From: DASRIA01 sp963816975
Lineage (GTDB): Bacteria; Actinomycetota; Thermoleophilia; Solirubrobacterales; JBBDJG01
Reading direction: 5' to 3'
Assembly: GCA_963816975.1 (NCBI GenBank)
Contig: CAWFMD010000006.1
Span: 744,001 to 808,000, forward strand
Length of the DNA: 64,000 bases
Numbering within the stretch: the first letter of the stretch is position 1; each line of letters starts with the position of its first letter. The notes under the pieces are model-generated. The model made no database searches. It was given only the letters and a program-made list of their open reading frames with translations, and was not told the DNA's origin. Shown here one piece after another: positions 14,928-23,738 of the stretch. The position numbers were made by a program, and so were the translations under genes.

Positions 14928-17900
14928 ATGATGGTAGGCGTCTTCGGCCTGCTGACCCCGCGACGCGTTGTGCTTGCGTTCGCCGTTTTTCTGATCGCCG
15001 TGGGCGTGGCGGGACGCTTCGCCGTGGCGGCCGAGTCGCAGGGTCCCAGCGCCTCCTTCACGTTCGACCCGGGCGCTCCGCTGTCCGGCGACCAGATCAC
15101 GTTCACCTCCACGGCCACCGACGACGGTTCGATCGTCCTCGAGGAATGGGACTTCGGCGACAGCGCGACCGGCGCCGGCGCCGTTGCGACCCACGACTAC
15201 GCGGTCCCCGGCATCTACACGGTGCGGCTGACCGTCACCGACGACGAGAACCTGACAGCCACGCACACCGAGAATGTGCCGGTCGCGAACCGCAACCCGA
15301 GTGCCGGCTTCCACTACTCTCCGGCCGCGCCTGAGGTGGGCCAGACGGTCACTTTCACCTCCGACGCGACGGATCCCGAGAATCGCCTCGCGGCGCTGCG
15401 CTGGGACCTCAACGGCGATGGCACCCCCGACGCCACCGGTGCGACCGCGTCCAGGACGTTCGTCACCGGGGGCCCGCACTCCGTCACCTTGCTGGCCGAG
15501 GACCAGGACGGGGGCACCGACACGATCACCAGGACCGTCGACGTGATCGACCCGCCGAACGTGTCGCCCAGCCCGGCCTTCAGCTTTTTGCCCACGAATC
15601 CCATGGTGCTCGACAACGTGACCTTCACGTCGACGTCGAGTGACCCGGACGGCTCGATCGTGCTCACGCAGTGGGACTTCACCAACGACGGGACGATCGA
15701 CGCGAGCGGCGCGCAGGTCAGCTACGCCTACCTGTTCGGGGGTGACTGGACCGTGCGCATGAGGATCACCGACAACGAGGGCGCCGTCCGGGAGCTCACG
15801 CAGGTGGTCAGCGTCGGCACGCCGCCGAACGACCCCCCGGTCGCGAACTTCTCGATTACGCCGGCGTCGCCCAAGACGCTCGAGACGGTCACCTTCGCCT
15901 CTACCTCGAGCGACTCGGACGGCACGATCGTGAGCTACGCCTGGGAGCTCGACGGCGACGGCGACTTCGATGACCACCCCGGGTCGTCGGTCGGCAAGGT
16001 CTTCTCGCCGGGCGGCACCTACCCGATCTCGCTGAAGGTCACCGACAACGCCGGCGACAGCAACGTCGTGTCCAAGAGCGTCGTGATCGCGAACAGGCTT
16101 CCGACCGCGGACTTCGAGTTCTCGCCGGCGGCGCCTGCGAAGAACCAGAACGTCACGTTCACCTCGCTCGCCAGCGATCCCGAGAACCGGATTCAGACCC
16201 TCGAATGGGACCTCGACGGCGACAACCAGTTCGACGACGCATTCGGCCCGACCGCCCAGAAGTCGTTCGACAAGCCGGGCTCCAAGACCGTGCGCCTGAA
16301 GATCACCGACAGCGACGGCGGGTCGCACACCGCGAGCAAGACGCTGACGGTCGCGAACCAGCCGCCGGTCGCCTCGTTCGTGGTCAGCCCCGAGGCGCCG
16401 CTCTCGGCGCAGCGGGTCGTGTTCACCTCCACGTCGACCGACCCGGACGGGGTGATCACCGACGTCAGGTGGGACACCGACAACGACGGAGCGTTCGACG
16501 ACGGCAACGACATCGAGGCCGACCGCACCTTCACGACTGCCGGCAACAAGACCGTCCGCCTGCGCGTGACCGACGACGACAACAACGTCGTCACGGCGAG
16601 CGTCACGGTGCCGGTCACGAACAGGCCTCCCACGGCCAAGATCGCGCCGCTCACCGCCCCTGCCCAGAAGAACGTGTCGATCACCTTCAAGTCGATCTCG
16701 TCGGACCTCGACGGCACGATCAGCAAGACCGAATGGGACACCGACAACGACGGTCAGTTCGACGACGGCACGGGCACGCAGGCATCTCGCTCGTTCTCCA
16801 GCAGCGGGCCAAAGACCGTTCGCCTGCGGGTCACGGACAACCTCGGGGCGACCGATGAGGACATCCTCGTGGTCGACGTCGGCGGCAACACCCCGCCCGT
16901 GGCCGCCTTCTCCTTCAGCCCGACGAACCCGCTGACCGGCGCCCCCGGCGCGACGTTCAAGTCGTCGTCCACCGACTCGGACGGCACGATCGTCAAGACG
17001 GAGTGGGATTGGGACAACGACGGCAGCTTCGACGAGTCCGGCACGAACGTGTCGCACCCGTTCCCGCTGCCCGGCCCGCAGACGGTGACCCTGCGGGTGA
17101 CCGACGAGGACAACGCGTCCAACACACTCCAGAAGACGGTCAACGTGCTGAACCGCGGCCCGGCCGCAGCGATCGTGCAGGGTACGCCCGCGCCCGTGAC
17201 GCTGGAGCCGGTCGTGTTCAGCGCCGCGGCCTCGGATCCTGACGACGGCTTGATTACGAGCTACCTCTGGGACTTCGACAACGACGGCATGTTCGACGAC
17301 GCCAGCGGCCAGACAGTGCCGTGGACGTTCGCGAAGATGGGCGACTACCCGATCAAGGTGAAGGTCACCGACAGCTTCGGCGCGGCCGCCACCGGGGGGC
17401 GCACGGTGAGCGTCGCGAACACGCTTCCACGCGCGACCTTCACGCACGATCCAGCGTCGCCGAACCCGCGGGCCGCCGTCACGCTCAGTTCGACGTCAAC
17501 CGACCCCGACGGCAGCATCACCGGCGTCGAGTGGGACACCGACAACGACGGAACGTTCGACGACGGCACCGCAGCCAAGGTCACAAAGACCTTCCCGACC
17601 TCCGGGAACCAGACCGTGAGAATCAGGGTGACCGACGACGACGGTGGCCAGGCGATCGGCTCGCAGACCATCGTGATCGGCAATCGCCCGCCGACGGCCT
17701 CCTTTGACTTCCGGCCCGCTGCGCCCGTCGCGGGGCAGCTCGTGACGTTCTTCTCGACCGCGGACGACCCGGACAAGAACATCGAGCGGGTGGACTGGGA
17801 CCTGGACGGCGACGGTACCTACGATGCGTCCGGCAGCTCCGCGAGCCGTGCCTTCACGGTCGGCAGCTTCAACGTCAGCATGCGCGTGACCGACACCGCC

Positions 17901-18335
17901 GACTCGTTCGCGATCGTCACGAACACGATCGTGGTGAGCGCCCCCGCGCCCGCGCCGAAGGGCGACGCCAATCGCCTGCGTGCGCTGAGCCCCTTCCCGA
18001 TCGTGCGCATGGCCGGGCGGATCGGTAGGCGCGCAACCAGCTTCCGCGTGCTGACGGTCGATGCCCCCGGGGGCTCCACCGTGACCGTGCGCTGCAAGGG
18101 GAGGAGCTGCCCCTTCTCCAGGAGCACGCTGGCGGCGAGAAAAACCAAGAAGATGCGCATCCGCAAGCTCGAGGGCCGACCGCTGAGGGCGGGCGTGACG
18201 ATCAGGATCTTCGTCACGAAGGCCGGCACGGTCGGCAAATACACGAGCATCGCGATCCGCGGCGGCAAGCCGCCCAAGCGCGTGGACCGGTGCCTGATGC
18301 CCGGCAGCATGAAGCCGACACAGTGTCAGTCCTAG
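14928..18335 (+). CDS. Large surface protein with eleven PKD domains
   Basis: 1135 residues. An N-terminal hydrophobic signal segment (residues 10-35, ending AVAAES) is followed by eleven tandem PKD domains of ~88 residues. Each starts with a PxAxFxFxPxxP-type strand and contains an EWDxDxDGxFDD-type turn rich in Asp, a likely calcium site. The last ~130 residues form a different basic module (VTVRCKGRSCPF ... PGSMKPTQC) with paired cysteines, of the kind found at the C-termini of Thermoleophilia surface proteins. It is probably an exported adhesin or cell-envelope protein. A strong Shine-Dalgarno precedes ATG 14928. Confidence 0.88.
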   Translation: MMVGVFGLLTPRRVVLAFAVFLIAVGVAGRFAVAAESQGPSASFTFDPGAPLSGDQITFTSTATDDGSIVLEEWDFGDSATGAGAVATHDYAVPGIYTVRLTVTDDENLTATHTENVPVANRNPSAGFHYSPAAPEVGQTVTFTSDATDPENRLAALRWDLNGDGTPDATGATASRTFVTGGPHSVTLLAEDQDGGTDTITRTVDVIDPPNVSPSPAFSFLPTNPMVLDNVTFTSTSSDPDGSIVLTQWDFTNDGTIDASGAQVSYAYLFGGDWTVRMRITDNEGAVRELTQVVSVGTPPNDPPVANFSITPASPKTLETVTFASTSSDSDGTIVSYAWELDGDGDFDDHPGSSVGKVFSPGGTYPISLKVTDNAGDSNVVSKSVVIANRLPTADFEFSPAAPAKNQNVTFTSLASDPENRIQTLEWDLDGDNQFDDAFGPTAQKSFDKPGSKTVRLKITDSDGGSHTASKTLTVANQPPVASFVVSPEAPLSAQRVVFTSTSTDPDGVITDVRWDTDNDGAFDDGNDIEADRTFTTAGNKTVRLRVTDDDNNVVTASVTVPVTNRPPTAKIAPLTAPAQKNVSITFKSISSDLDGTISKTEWDTDNDGQFDDGTGTQASRSFSSSGPKTVRLRVTDNLGATDEDILVVDVGGNTPPVAAFSFSPTNPLTGAPGATFKSSSTDSDGTIVKTEWDWDNDGSFDESGTNVSHPFPLPGPQTVTLRVTDEDNASNTLQKTVNVLNRGPAAAIVQGTPAPVTLEPVVFSAAASDPDDGLITSYLWDFDNDGMFDDASGQTVPWTFAKMGDYPIKVKVTDSFGAAATGGRTVSVANTLPRATFTHDPASPNPRAAVTLSSTSTDPDGSITGVEWDTDNDGTFDDGTAAKVTKTFPTSGNQTVRIRVTDDDGGQAIGSQTIVIGNRPPTASFDFRPAAPVAGQLVTFFSTADDPDKNIERVDWDLDGDGTYDASGSSASRAFTVGSFNVSMRVTDTADSFAIVTNTIVVSAPAPAPKGDANRLRALSPFPIVRMAGRIGRRATSFRVLTVDAPGGSTVTVRCKGRSCPFSRSTLAARKTKKMRIRKLEGRPLRAGVTIRIFVTKAGTVGKYTSIAIRGGKPPKRVDRCLMPGSMKPTQCQS

Positions 18336-18811
18336 AGCTCCTCCGCCAGTACACGCTGCGGGAGTACACCGCCGTGATCGCGGTGGCGCTGTTGGGTGGC
18401 GCCGGGGTCGTGTTCATGCTGAACGCGGCCGGCGCGAGTCCGGCCAGCAGCGAGACGATTGCGCTCAAGCGCGAGGTCGCCCGCTCCACCCCCGCGGCGT
18501 CGGTGCGCTCGGTCGAGGCCGAGTCGCGCGCGGCGGCGCGCCGGGCGAAGGAGCGCGCACGGATCGTCGCCGAGCGGAGGCGCATCCACGCGCTGCGCGC
18601 TGCGCGCGCCGCGCGGCGGGCCGCAGCAGCGGCACGGGCCCCGCAGCCGGTGGTCGTGCGCAGCGCTCCGCGCCCGGCGGTCACCGCACCGACCCGCGTC
18701 TCGAATCCCGTCCCCGCTCCGTCTCCGCGGCCGACCCCCGCCCCCAAGCCGACCCCGAAGCAGTCGGGCGCCGGCGGTGGCGGAGGCGGCTCGTTCGACG
18801 ATTCCGGCTGA
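18323..18811 (+). CDS. Single-pass membrane protein with Arg/Ala helix and Pro-rich tail
   Basis: A 162-residue protein of unknown function. There is a short cytoplasmic segment (MSVLELLRQYTLREY), one membrane helix (TAVIAVALLGGAGVVFMLNAA), a long R/A/E-rich helical segment (residues ~55-105), and a Pro/Ala/Lys-rich tail ending in a Gly run and FDDSG. GTG 18323 overlaps the last 13 bases of the PKD gene, so it is co-translated with it and may assist its export or anchoring (inference). Confidence 0.65.
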   Translation: MSVLELLRQYTLREYTAVIAVALLGGAGVVFMLNAAGASPASSETIALKREVARSTPAASVRSVEAESRAAARRAKERARIVAERRRIHALRAARAARRAAAAARAPQPVVVRSAPRPAVTAPTRVSNPVPAPSPRPTPAPKPTPKQSGAGGGGGGSFDDSG

Positions 18812-18841
18812 CGCCGCTCCAGCCGCGCGTCCCCCGACCAC

Positions 18842-18856
18842 TAGCATCCGCGCATG
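18842..18856 (+). promoter_or_regulatory. Leaderless -10 of the TetR gene
   Basis: TAGCAT (18842-18847) lies 6 nt before ATG 18854; no Shine-Dalgarno sequence. Confidence 0.55.
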
Positions 18857-19453
18857 CCGCGGCCGCCGCTGCACTCCACGGAGTCGATTCTGGACGCGGC
18901 CCGCGACCTGCTCTTGGAGGGCGGCGCCCGCGCGCTGACGGTCGATGCGATCGCGGCAACGAGTGGGGCACCGGTAGGTTCGATCTACCACCGTTTCGGC
19001 TCGCTCGACGGGCTGCTGGCCGAGATGTGGGTGGCGGCGGCACGCCGCTTCCAGGCAACATTCTTCGCGGCGCTGGACGGCACCGACTGCCCCGCCGACG
19101 CGGCCGTGGACGCCGCTGTGTCGATGTATGACTTCGCCCGCGAGGCTCCAGCCGACGCGCGGCTGCTGGCCGCGATGCGGCCTGAGGACCTGTTCGGCGC
19201 GGCGGACTCACCCGGCCTGCCGCGGGCGCTGGAGGAGCTGAACGGCCCGCTCGAGGACCAGCTGGCCGCGCTTTCGCGGCGCCTGTTCGGCAACGCCGGG
19301 CCCACGGCGCTGCAGCGCACGACCTTCGCCGTGGTGGACATCCCGCACGGCGCGGTCAGGCGCCATCTGCTGGCCGGGGCGCCGCCTCCCGCACCGTTGC
19401 GGACGTGGATCGAGACCGCGGTCCGGACAGTGCTGAAGGACCAGACCCGCTAG
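18854..19453 (+). CDS. TetR/AcrR-family transcriptional regulator
   Basis: A 199-residue one-component repressor. The N-terminal HTH is complete: STESILDAARDLLLEGGARALTVDAIAATSGAPVGSIYHRFGSLDGLLAEMW. The helical ligand-binding domain (residues ~60-195) is unlike any specific subfamily I can name, so the inducer is unknown. The gene is transcribed from its own leaderless promoter. The genes following it (a small membrane protein and an alpha/beta hydrolase) are possible targets, but no operator palindrome is obvious. Confidence 0.88.
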   Translation: MPRPPLHSTESILDAARDLLLEGGARALTVDAIAATSGAPVGSIYHRFGSLDGLLAEMWVAAARRFQATFFAALDGTDCPADAAVDAAVSMYDFAREAPADARLLAAMRPEDLFGAADSPGLPRALEELNGPLEDQLAALSRRLFGNAGPTALQRTTFAVVDIPHGAVRRHLLAGAPPPAPLRTWIETAVRTVLKDQTR

Positions 19454-19474
19454 ACAGCCACCAGTCCGGCTCGC

Positions 19475-19768
19475 ATGGTTCAAGGCGCGCAAGCAGGCGC
19501 CGATCAACTCGGTGTGCCCCGCCTTCGCCGAGATCTGCGTGGCCTTCTGCTGTCACTGTGCTGCGCGGGCGGTGGGCTGATCGGCCTGTGGCAGGGGATG
19601 CTGGCGGTCCCCACCGACGCACCCAATCCGCACGCGTGGGCCGCGTTCGGCGACGTGCTGCAACCGACCGCGATCGGGGTCGGCATCGGGGTCGCGCTGG
19701 GCGCCCTGGTCGCAACGGCCATCTGCCTGTCGGTACCGTGGCTGCGGCCGCCGCGCGACCGCCCCTAG
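19475..19768 (+). CDS. Small hypothetical membrane protein
   Basis: A 97-residue protein with two predicted membrane helices (LRGLLLSLCCAGGGLIGLWQGML and AIGVGIGVALGALVATAICLSVPW) joined by a ~25-residue loop (PTDAPNPHAWAAFGDVLQPT). Function unknown. ATG 19475 is used; GTG 19514, just before the first helix, is an alternative. It follows the TetR gene by 21 bp and may be co-transcribed. Its stop TAG shares CTAG with the stop of the convergent gene. Confidence 0.6.
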   Translation: MVQGAQAGADQLGVPRLRRDLRGLLLSLCCAGGGLIGLWQGMLAVPTDAPNPHAWAAFGDVLQPTAIGVGIGVALGALVATAICLSVPWLRPPRDRP

Positions 19769-20193
19769 CGCGTTAGTTCCCCGCGCGCGACCCTGCGGTC
19801 GTAGCGGCTGGTGGCGCGCTGGTAGCAGTCACGGTCGAACCGCTTGCCGCCCGGCACGTAGTCGAGCAGGATGCGGCGGGCCCTGGCTCTCAGTCGCGTT
19901 ATCTGGCGGTCGGTGCCCAGCGTCCGCTCGGCGTCGCTGGGCGTGGTGTCATCGGGCAGCCGGTCGAGGACCTCGCCGAAGCGCGCGTCGTAGCGCCGGA
20001 CGGCACTGTCGAACCGCCGCTGCACGTCGGGTGGCATGCAGTCATAGGCGCCGGACGTCCGGCGCTCCGCGGCGCGCAGCGTCCTTTCCGTGTTCCCGGG
20101 GGGACCGCCGTCATCCGCGGTGGCGCGGATCACGACCACCGCGGTGGCGCCGACCGCGACGGCCGCGAGGATCATCAGGGCCGAGCGCTTCAT
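19765..20193 (-). CDS. Hypothetical exported or membrane-anchored protein
   Basis: A 142-residue protein. It begins MKRSALMILAAVAVGATAVVVI, a signal peptide or signal anchor. The mature part is charged and helical, with two cysteines (YDCMPP and RDCYQR) that could form a disulfide. It is not assigned to a family. ATG 20193 is chosen because the hydrophobic signal begins there; the frame is open to 20289, but the extra residues have no signal character and would overlap the divergent hydrolase gene. Confidence 0.6.
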   Translation of the reverse strand: MKRSALMILAAVAVGATAVVVIRATADDGGPPGNTERTLRAAERRTSGAYDCMPPDVQRRFDSAVRRYDARFGEVLDRLPDDTTPSDAERTLGTDRQITRLRARARRILLDYVPGGKRFDRDCYQRATSRYDRRVARGELTR

Positions 20194-20266
20194 GCCCGTG
20201 GGGCTTCGGCGTCGCAGGAGAATGCCCTTGCGCAGCCGATTGCTCCGGCTGTCAGCATCAGGGTCC

Positions 20267-20881
20267 GTGACGACGCTCGCCGTGGACACCCCGCACGGTC
20301 AGGCCAACGTCCACCTGCATCCCGCCGCCCAGCCACGCGCCGCGCTGGTGCTCGGCCACGGAGCGGGCGGGGGCGTGGCCGCGCCGGACCTCGTCGCGGC
20401 CACGCGCGCGGCGCTGACCCAGAGGTTCAGCGTCGCGCTCGTCGAGCAGCCGTACCGCGTTGCGGGGCGCCGCGCACCGGCCCCGGCACGCCAGCTCGAC
20501 GTCGCCTGGCTGGCGGTGGTCGAGCGCCTGCGCGCGGCCGAGTTGCGCGGCCTGCCGCTGGTCGCCGGGGGCCGCTCGCTGGGCGCGCGGGTCGCCTGTC
20601 GCACGGTGCAGGAGGCCGGGGCCGCCGCAATCCTGTGCCTCGCGTTTCCCCTGTTGCCGCCGCGCCGCAAAGCGCCTCCCCGCAGTCGTCAGGCGGAACT
20701 GGACGCGGTCGCGGTCCCGACCCTGGTCGTGCAGGGTGAGCGAGACCGGTTCGGCGTCCCGCCCGCGGGCGTGCGGCGCGAGGTCGTGCAGGTCCCGGGT
20801 GATCACAGCCTGCGGGCGGACACCGAGGCGGTGGCCGCGGCGGTCGGGGCGTGGCTGGCGCGGCTTGCCCTCACGGGATGA
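20267..20881 (+). CDS. Alpha/beta hydrolase (KANL3/Tex30-like)
   Basis: A 204-residue hydrolase. It shows LVLGHGAGGGVAAPD (oxyanion region), GGRSLGARVA (nucleophile elbow GxSxG), VVQGERDRFG (acid) and PGDHSL (catalytic His): a complete triad. Length and the HGAGGG/GGRSLG pair fit the KANL3/Tex30 alpha/beta hydrolase family of bacteria; substrate unknown. Soluble. GTG 20267 is preceded by AGGG and a CAGCAT hexamer. An upstream in-frame extension has no hydrolase character and is left out. Confidence 0.82.
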   Translation: MTTLAVDTPHGQANVHLHPAAQPRAALVLGHGAGGGVAAPDLVAATRAALTQRFSVALVEQPYRVAGRRAPAPARQLDVAWLAVVERLRAAELRGLPLVAGGRSLGARVACRTVQEAGAAAILCLAFPLLPPRRKAPPRSRQAELDAVAVPTLVVQGERDRFGVPPAGVRREVVQVPGDHSLRADTEAVAAAVGAWLARLALTG

Positions 20882-20916
20882 AGGCCGCGGGCGTGGCCGG
20901 GACGAACCGGCGCGCG

Positions 20917-21390
20917 CTACAGGTCCCGCTCGTAGTAGAGCATCCGCGGGCCGTCGGGCGCGCCCTCACGATTTGTGAACCCGGCGCTCTCGTACAGCGC
21001 TCGGGCGGCGACGTCGGCCTCGCTCGTGCCCAGGTCGATGTGGGCGGCGCCGAGCTTTCTTGAATGCTCCATCGCGGCCTCGAGCAGCGCGCGCCCGAGG
21101 CCGCGGCCGCGACGCTCGGACACCACGTACAGCTCCTCGAGGTAGGCGTCGAGCGCCCCCGTGTAGAGCGAAGGCCGAAAGCGCAGCTGGGCGAACCCGT
21201 CCGGCCGCTCGCCGGCGAGCAGGACCGTGACCTCTCCCGCCTCGATCAGGGGCGCCGCCCGCTCCGCGATCAACGCCGCGGGCGGTGTCGGCTCGTCGTA
21301 CTCGCGGTTGAACGCATGCAGGAGCCGGCCAAAGGCAGGCACGTCATCCGCGCTCGCCAGCCGGACCCCGGACCGCGAATCGATGCTCAT
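20917..21390 (-). CDS. GNAT-family N-acetyltransferase
   Basis: A 157-residue acetyltransferase. The acetyl-CoA-binding motif A is complete (ELYVVSERRGRGLGRALLEAAMEHS), with motif B ALYESAGFTNREG. The acceptor cannot be predicted. The ATG lies one base after the 3' end of tRNA-Lys on the same strand: the tRNA's discriminator is base 21392 and the start codon is 21390-21388. No Shine-Dalgarno or independent promoter is possible in that space outside the tRNA, so its mRNA probably arises by tRNA 3'-end processing and is leaderless. Confidence 0.88.
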   Translation of the reverse strand: MSIDSRSGVRLASADDVPAFGRLLHAFNREYDEPTPPAALIAERAAPLIEAGEVTVLLAGERPDGFAQLRFRPSLYTGALDAYLEELYVVSERRGRGLGRALLEAAMEHSRKLGAAHIDLGTSEADVAARALYESAGFTNREGAPDGPRMLYYERDL

Positions 21391-21391
21391 A

Positions 21392-21463
21392 TGGGCCCGC
21401 TTGGATTCGAACCAAGGACTCCCGGATTAAAAGTCCGGAGCTCTGCCGCTGAGCTACGGGCCC
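21392..21463 (-). tRNA. tRNA-Lys (TTT)
   Basis: A 72-nt cloverleaf: acceptor GGGCCCG/CGGGCCC, D arm GCTC/GAGC, anticodon stem CCGGA/TCCGG with loop CTTTTAA (anticodon TTT), T arm CTTGG/CCAAG with loop TTCGAAT, discriminator A. CCA is not encoded. It is followed after one base by the ATG of a GNAT gene. Confidence 0.96.
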
Positions 21464-21496
21464 GCGGCTCCGAACGGTAGCGGAGGCCTCTGGACG

Positions 21497-23110
21497 CTAG
21501 TGGCGGAAGTGCCGGCGGCCCGTGAAGACCATCGCGACGCCGGCGTCGTCGCAGGCGGCGATGACTTCCTGATCGCGCTTGGAGCCGCCGGGCTGAATGA
21601 CCGCCTGCACGCCTGCCTCGATCGCGGTCTTGGCCCCGTCGGCGAACGGGAAGAATGCATCTGACGCCAAGGCCGAGCCTTGGAGCTTGCCGGGCTGCGT
21701 CGCCTGCGCCTTCTCGACCGCCAGGCGGACCGCATCCACACGGCTCATCTGTCCCGCGCCGATGCCGACGGTGCCGAGCTCCTTCGCGATCACGATCGCG
21801 TTCGAGCGCACGTGCCGTACGACCTTCCACGCGAACAGCAGCTCGCCCCACTCGTCCTCGGTCGGCTTGCGCTGCGTCACGCACTCCATGTCGCCGCGCT
21901 CCTGGAAGTCCGAGTCGCGATCCTGGAGCATCACGCCGCCCATCACCTTGCGCAGGTCGCGCTCGCCGGGCATCCCCTTGCGGCGCTCGGAGTCCTCGAT
22001 GATGCGCATGTTCGGCTTCGCGCGCAGGATCTCGAGCGCTGCGGGCGAGTACCCGGGCGCGAACAGCAGCTCGATGAAGTGCTCGGACATCTTCTGGGCG
22101 AGCTCGACGTCGATCTCGCGATTCAGCACCACGACGCCGCCGTACGCGCTCTGCGGGTCGGATGCCAGCGCGCGTTCGTAGGCCTCGAGGATCGTCTCGC
22201 CGACCGCGGAGCCGCACGGGTTGTTGTGCTTGATGATCGCCGTGACCGGTAGCTCGAACTCGTTCACGAGCCGGCGCCCGGCGTCGAGGTCGAGCAGGTT
22301 GTTGAAGGACAGCTCCTTGCCGTGCACCTTGACGGTGCGCGCCAGCAGGTGCGTGCGCATCCCGACCTGCTCGTAATAGGCGGCGCGCTGGTGCGGGTTC
22401 TCGCCGTAGGAGAGGTCGAGCACCTTCTCGTAGGCGGCCACGTAGTGGTTGGGGAAGTCGTCCTCGCGCTCCGCGAACCACCGTGAGATCGCGGCGTCGT
22501 AACGCGCCGTGGCGCCGAACGCCTCGGTGGCGAGCGACTCGCGCGTCTGGGCGGACAGCGACCCGCCCGTCTCCGACAGCTCCTCGATCACGGCGTCGTA
22601 GCTTTCGGGCCGCACGACCACGCCGACGTGAGCGTGGTTCTTGGCCGCCGCCCGGATCAGCGTGGGGCCGCCGATGTCGATGTGCTCGATCACCTCCTCA
22701 TCCGAGACGCCGCGGCGGGCGGCGGTGCGCTCGAACGGATACAGGTTCACGACCACGAGGTCGATCGGCGCGATGCCGTGCTCGGCGAGCGTCACGCGAT
22801 GGTCCTCGCGTGAGCGCACGGCGAGCAGGCCGGCGAAGATCGAGGGGTGCAGCGTCTTCACCCGCCCGTCGAGGATCTCGGGAAAGCCGGTGTAGTCCTC
22901 GATCGCGCGGGTGTCGATGCCGTGCTCGGCCAGCTCGGCAGCGGTGCCGCCCGTCGAGATGATCTCGATCCCCTGCTCCGCCAGGGCCCGCGCGAAGTCG
23001 ACGACCCCGCGCTTGTCGAAGACGCTCAGCAGCGCGCGCTCGACCCGCAGGTCACCCGGCGCCACCTCCGTCTGAACCGCGCTGCTTGTCTGGTGATCAG
23101 GCATCGTCAT
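21497..23110 (-). CDS. purH: Bifunctional AICAR formyltransferase / IMP cyclohydrolase
   Basis: 537 residues, the usual PurH length; catalyses the last two steps of IMP synthesis. The N-terminal cyclohydrolase domain has LLSVFDKRGVVDFARAL, ISTGGTAAEL and GRVKTLHPSIFAGLL. The transformylase domain has KHNNPCGSAVGE (catalytic Lys-His) and SDAFFPFADG. ATG 23110 overlaps the end of purN by 14 bp and has GGAGGAAGG upstream. It is the last gene of the purC-S-Q-L-F-N-H unit. Confidence 0.97.
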   Translation of the reverse strand: MTMPDHQTSSAVQTEVAPGDLRVERALLSVFDKRGVVDFARALAEQGIEIISTGGTAAELAEHGIDTRAIEDYTGFPEILDGRVKTLHPSIFAGLLAVRSREDHRVTLAEHGIAPIDLVVVNLYPFERTAARRGVSDEEVIEHIDIGGPTLIRAAAKNHAHVGVVVRPESYDAVIEELSETGGSLSAQTRESLATEAFGATARYDAAISRWFAEREDDFPNHYVAAYEKVLDLSYGENPHQRAAYYEQVGMRTHLLARTVKVHGKELSFNNLLDLDAGRRLVNEFELPVTAIIKHNNPCGSAVGETILEAYERALASDPQSAYGGVVVLNREIDVELAQKMSEHFIELLFAPGYSPAALEILRAKPNMRIIEDSERRKGMPGERDLRKVMGGVMLQDRDSDFQERGDMECVTQRKPTEDEWGELLFAWKVVRHVRSNAIVIAKELGTVGIGAGQMSRVDAVRLAVEKAQATQPGKLQGSALASDAFFPFADGAKTAIEAGVQAVIQPGGSKRDQEVIAACDDAGVAMVFTGRRHFRH

Positions 23111-23738
23111 CCGGCGTACCTTCCTCCACCCTCACCCAACGGGGGTTGTCGTGGTCCACGCGGACGGCGCCCCTGGCGATCAGGCGGATCGCTTGGGGCA
23201 GGAGCCGGTGCTCGGTGCGGTGCAGGAGAGCCAATATCTCCTTATCGTCCCGAGTGTACGGAAGCGTTACCGCCTCCTGCAAGATGATGGGCCCGGTGTC
23301 GACTCCGTCGTCCACGAAATGGACTGTCACGCCGCTGACTTTGACGCCGTAGGCGATCTGGTCCTCGATGGGATGTGCGCCCGGAAAGGCTGGCAGCAGC
23401 GCCGGATGGACGTTGATCACGGCCTGCGGAAACTGCGCCAGGAACGAGGCGTCCAGCAGCTGCATGTAGCCCGCCAGCACCACCAGCCGGATCCCCCGCC
23501 CCTTCAGGTAGGCGGCCATCTCGCGGTCGCGCTCGCTGCGGCCCGCGTGGCCGGAGGCCTCGAACACCGCCGTTTCCACGCCGGCCGCCCGGGCGCGGTC
23601 CAGGCCCGGGGCACCGGCCTGGTTGCTGACCACCACGTCGACCTCGACGCCGCCGCGTCCGTGCACCTCGTCCAGGATCGCCTGCAGGTTCGTGCCGGCG
23701 CCCGAAACGAGGACCGCTATGCGAAAGGGATCGGCTAT
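23097..23738 (-). CDS. purN: Phosphoribosylglycinamide formyltransferase, unusual start
   Basis: About 213 residues; transfers formyl from 10-formyl-THF to GAR. Motifs: RIAVLVSGAGTNLQAIL at the N-terminus, LAGYMQLLDASFLAQFP, INVHPALLPAFPGAHP (catalytic Asn-His) and VHFVDDGVDTGPII (Asp). There is no ATG, GTG or TTG close to the conserved start. The codon before ADPFRIAVLV is ATA at 23738, and it overlaps the purF stop as ATAG. The nearest ordinary start is GTG 23822, which would add 28 residues inside purF unlike PurN. An ATA start with translational coupling is my best reading. Confidence 0.85.
   Translation of the reverse strand: MADPFRIAVLVSGAGTNLQAILDEVHGRGGVEVDVVVSNQAGAPGLDRARAAGVETAVFEASGHAGRSERDREMAAYLKGRGIRLVVLAGYMQLLDASFLAQFPQAVINVHPALLPAFPGAHPIEDQIAYGVKVSGVTVHFVDDGVDTGPIILQEAVTLPYTRDDKEILALLHRTEHRLLPQAIRLIARGAVRVDHDNPRWVRVEEGTPDDDA

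Noticed and set aside
14778..17447. Very long (889-codon) open frame on the minus strand opposite the PKD gene
   Set aside because: It is the antisense shadow of a GC-rich repetitive gene. It shows no domain, its composition is dominated by Arg/Gly/Val/Asp, and the plus-strand frame is clearly the PKD protein with signal peptide and ribosome binding site.
14928..17950. Tandem DNA repeat or CRISPR-like array
   Set aside because: The periodicity (about 265 bp) comes from tandem PKD protein domains that differ at the DNA level; there are no short identical repeats with unique spacers.
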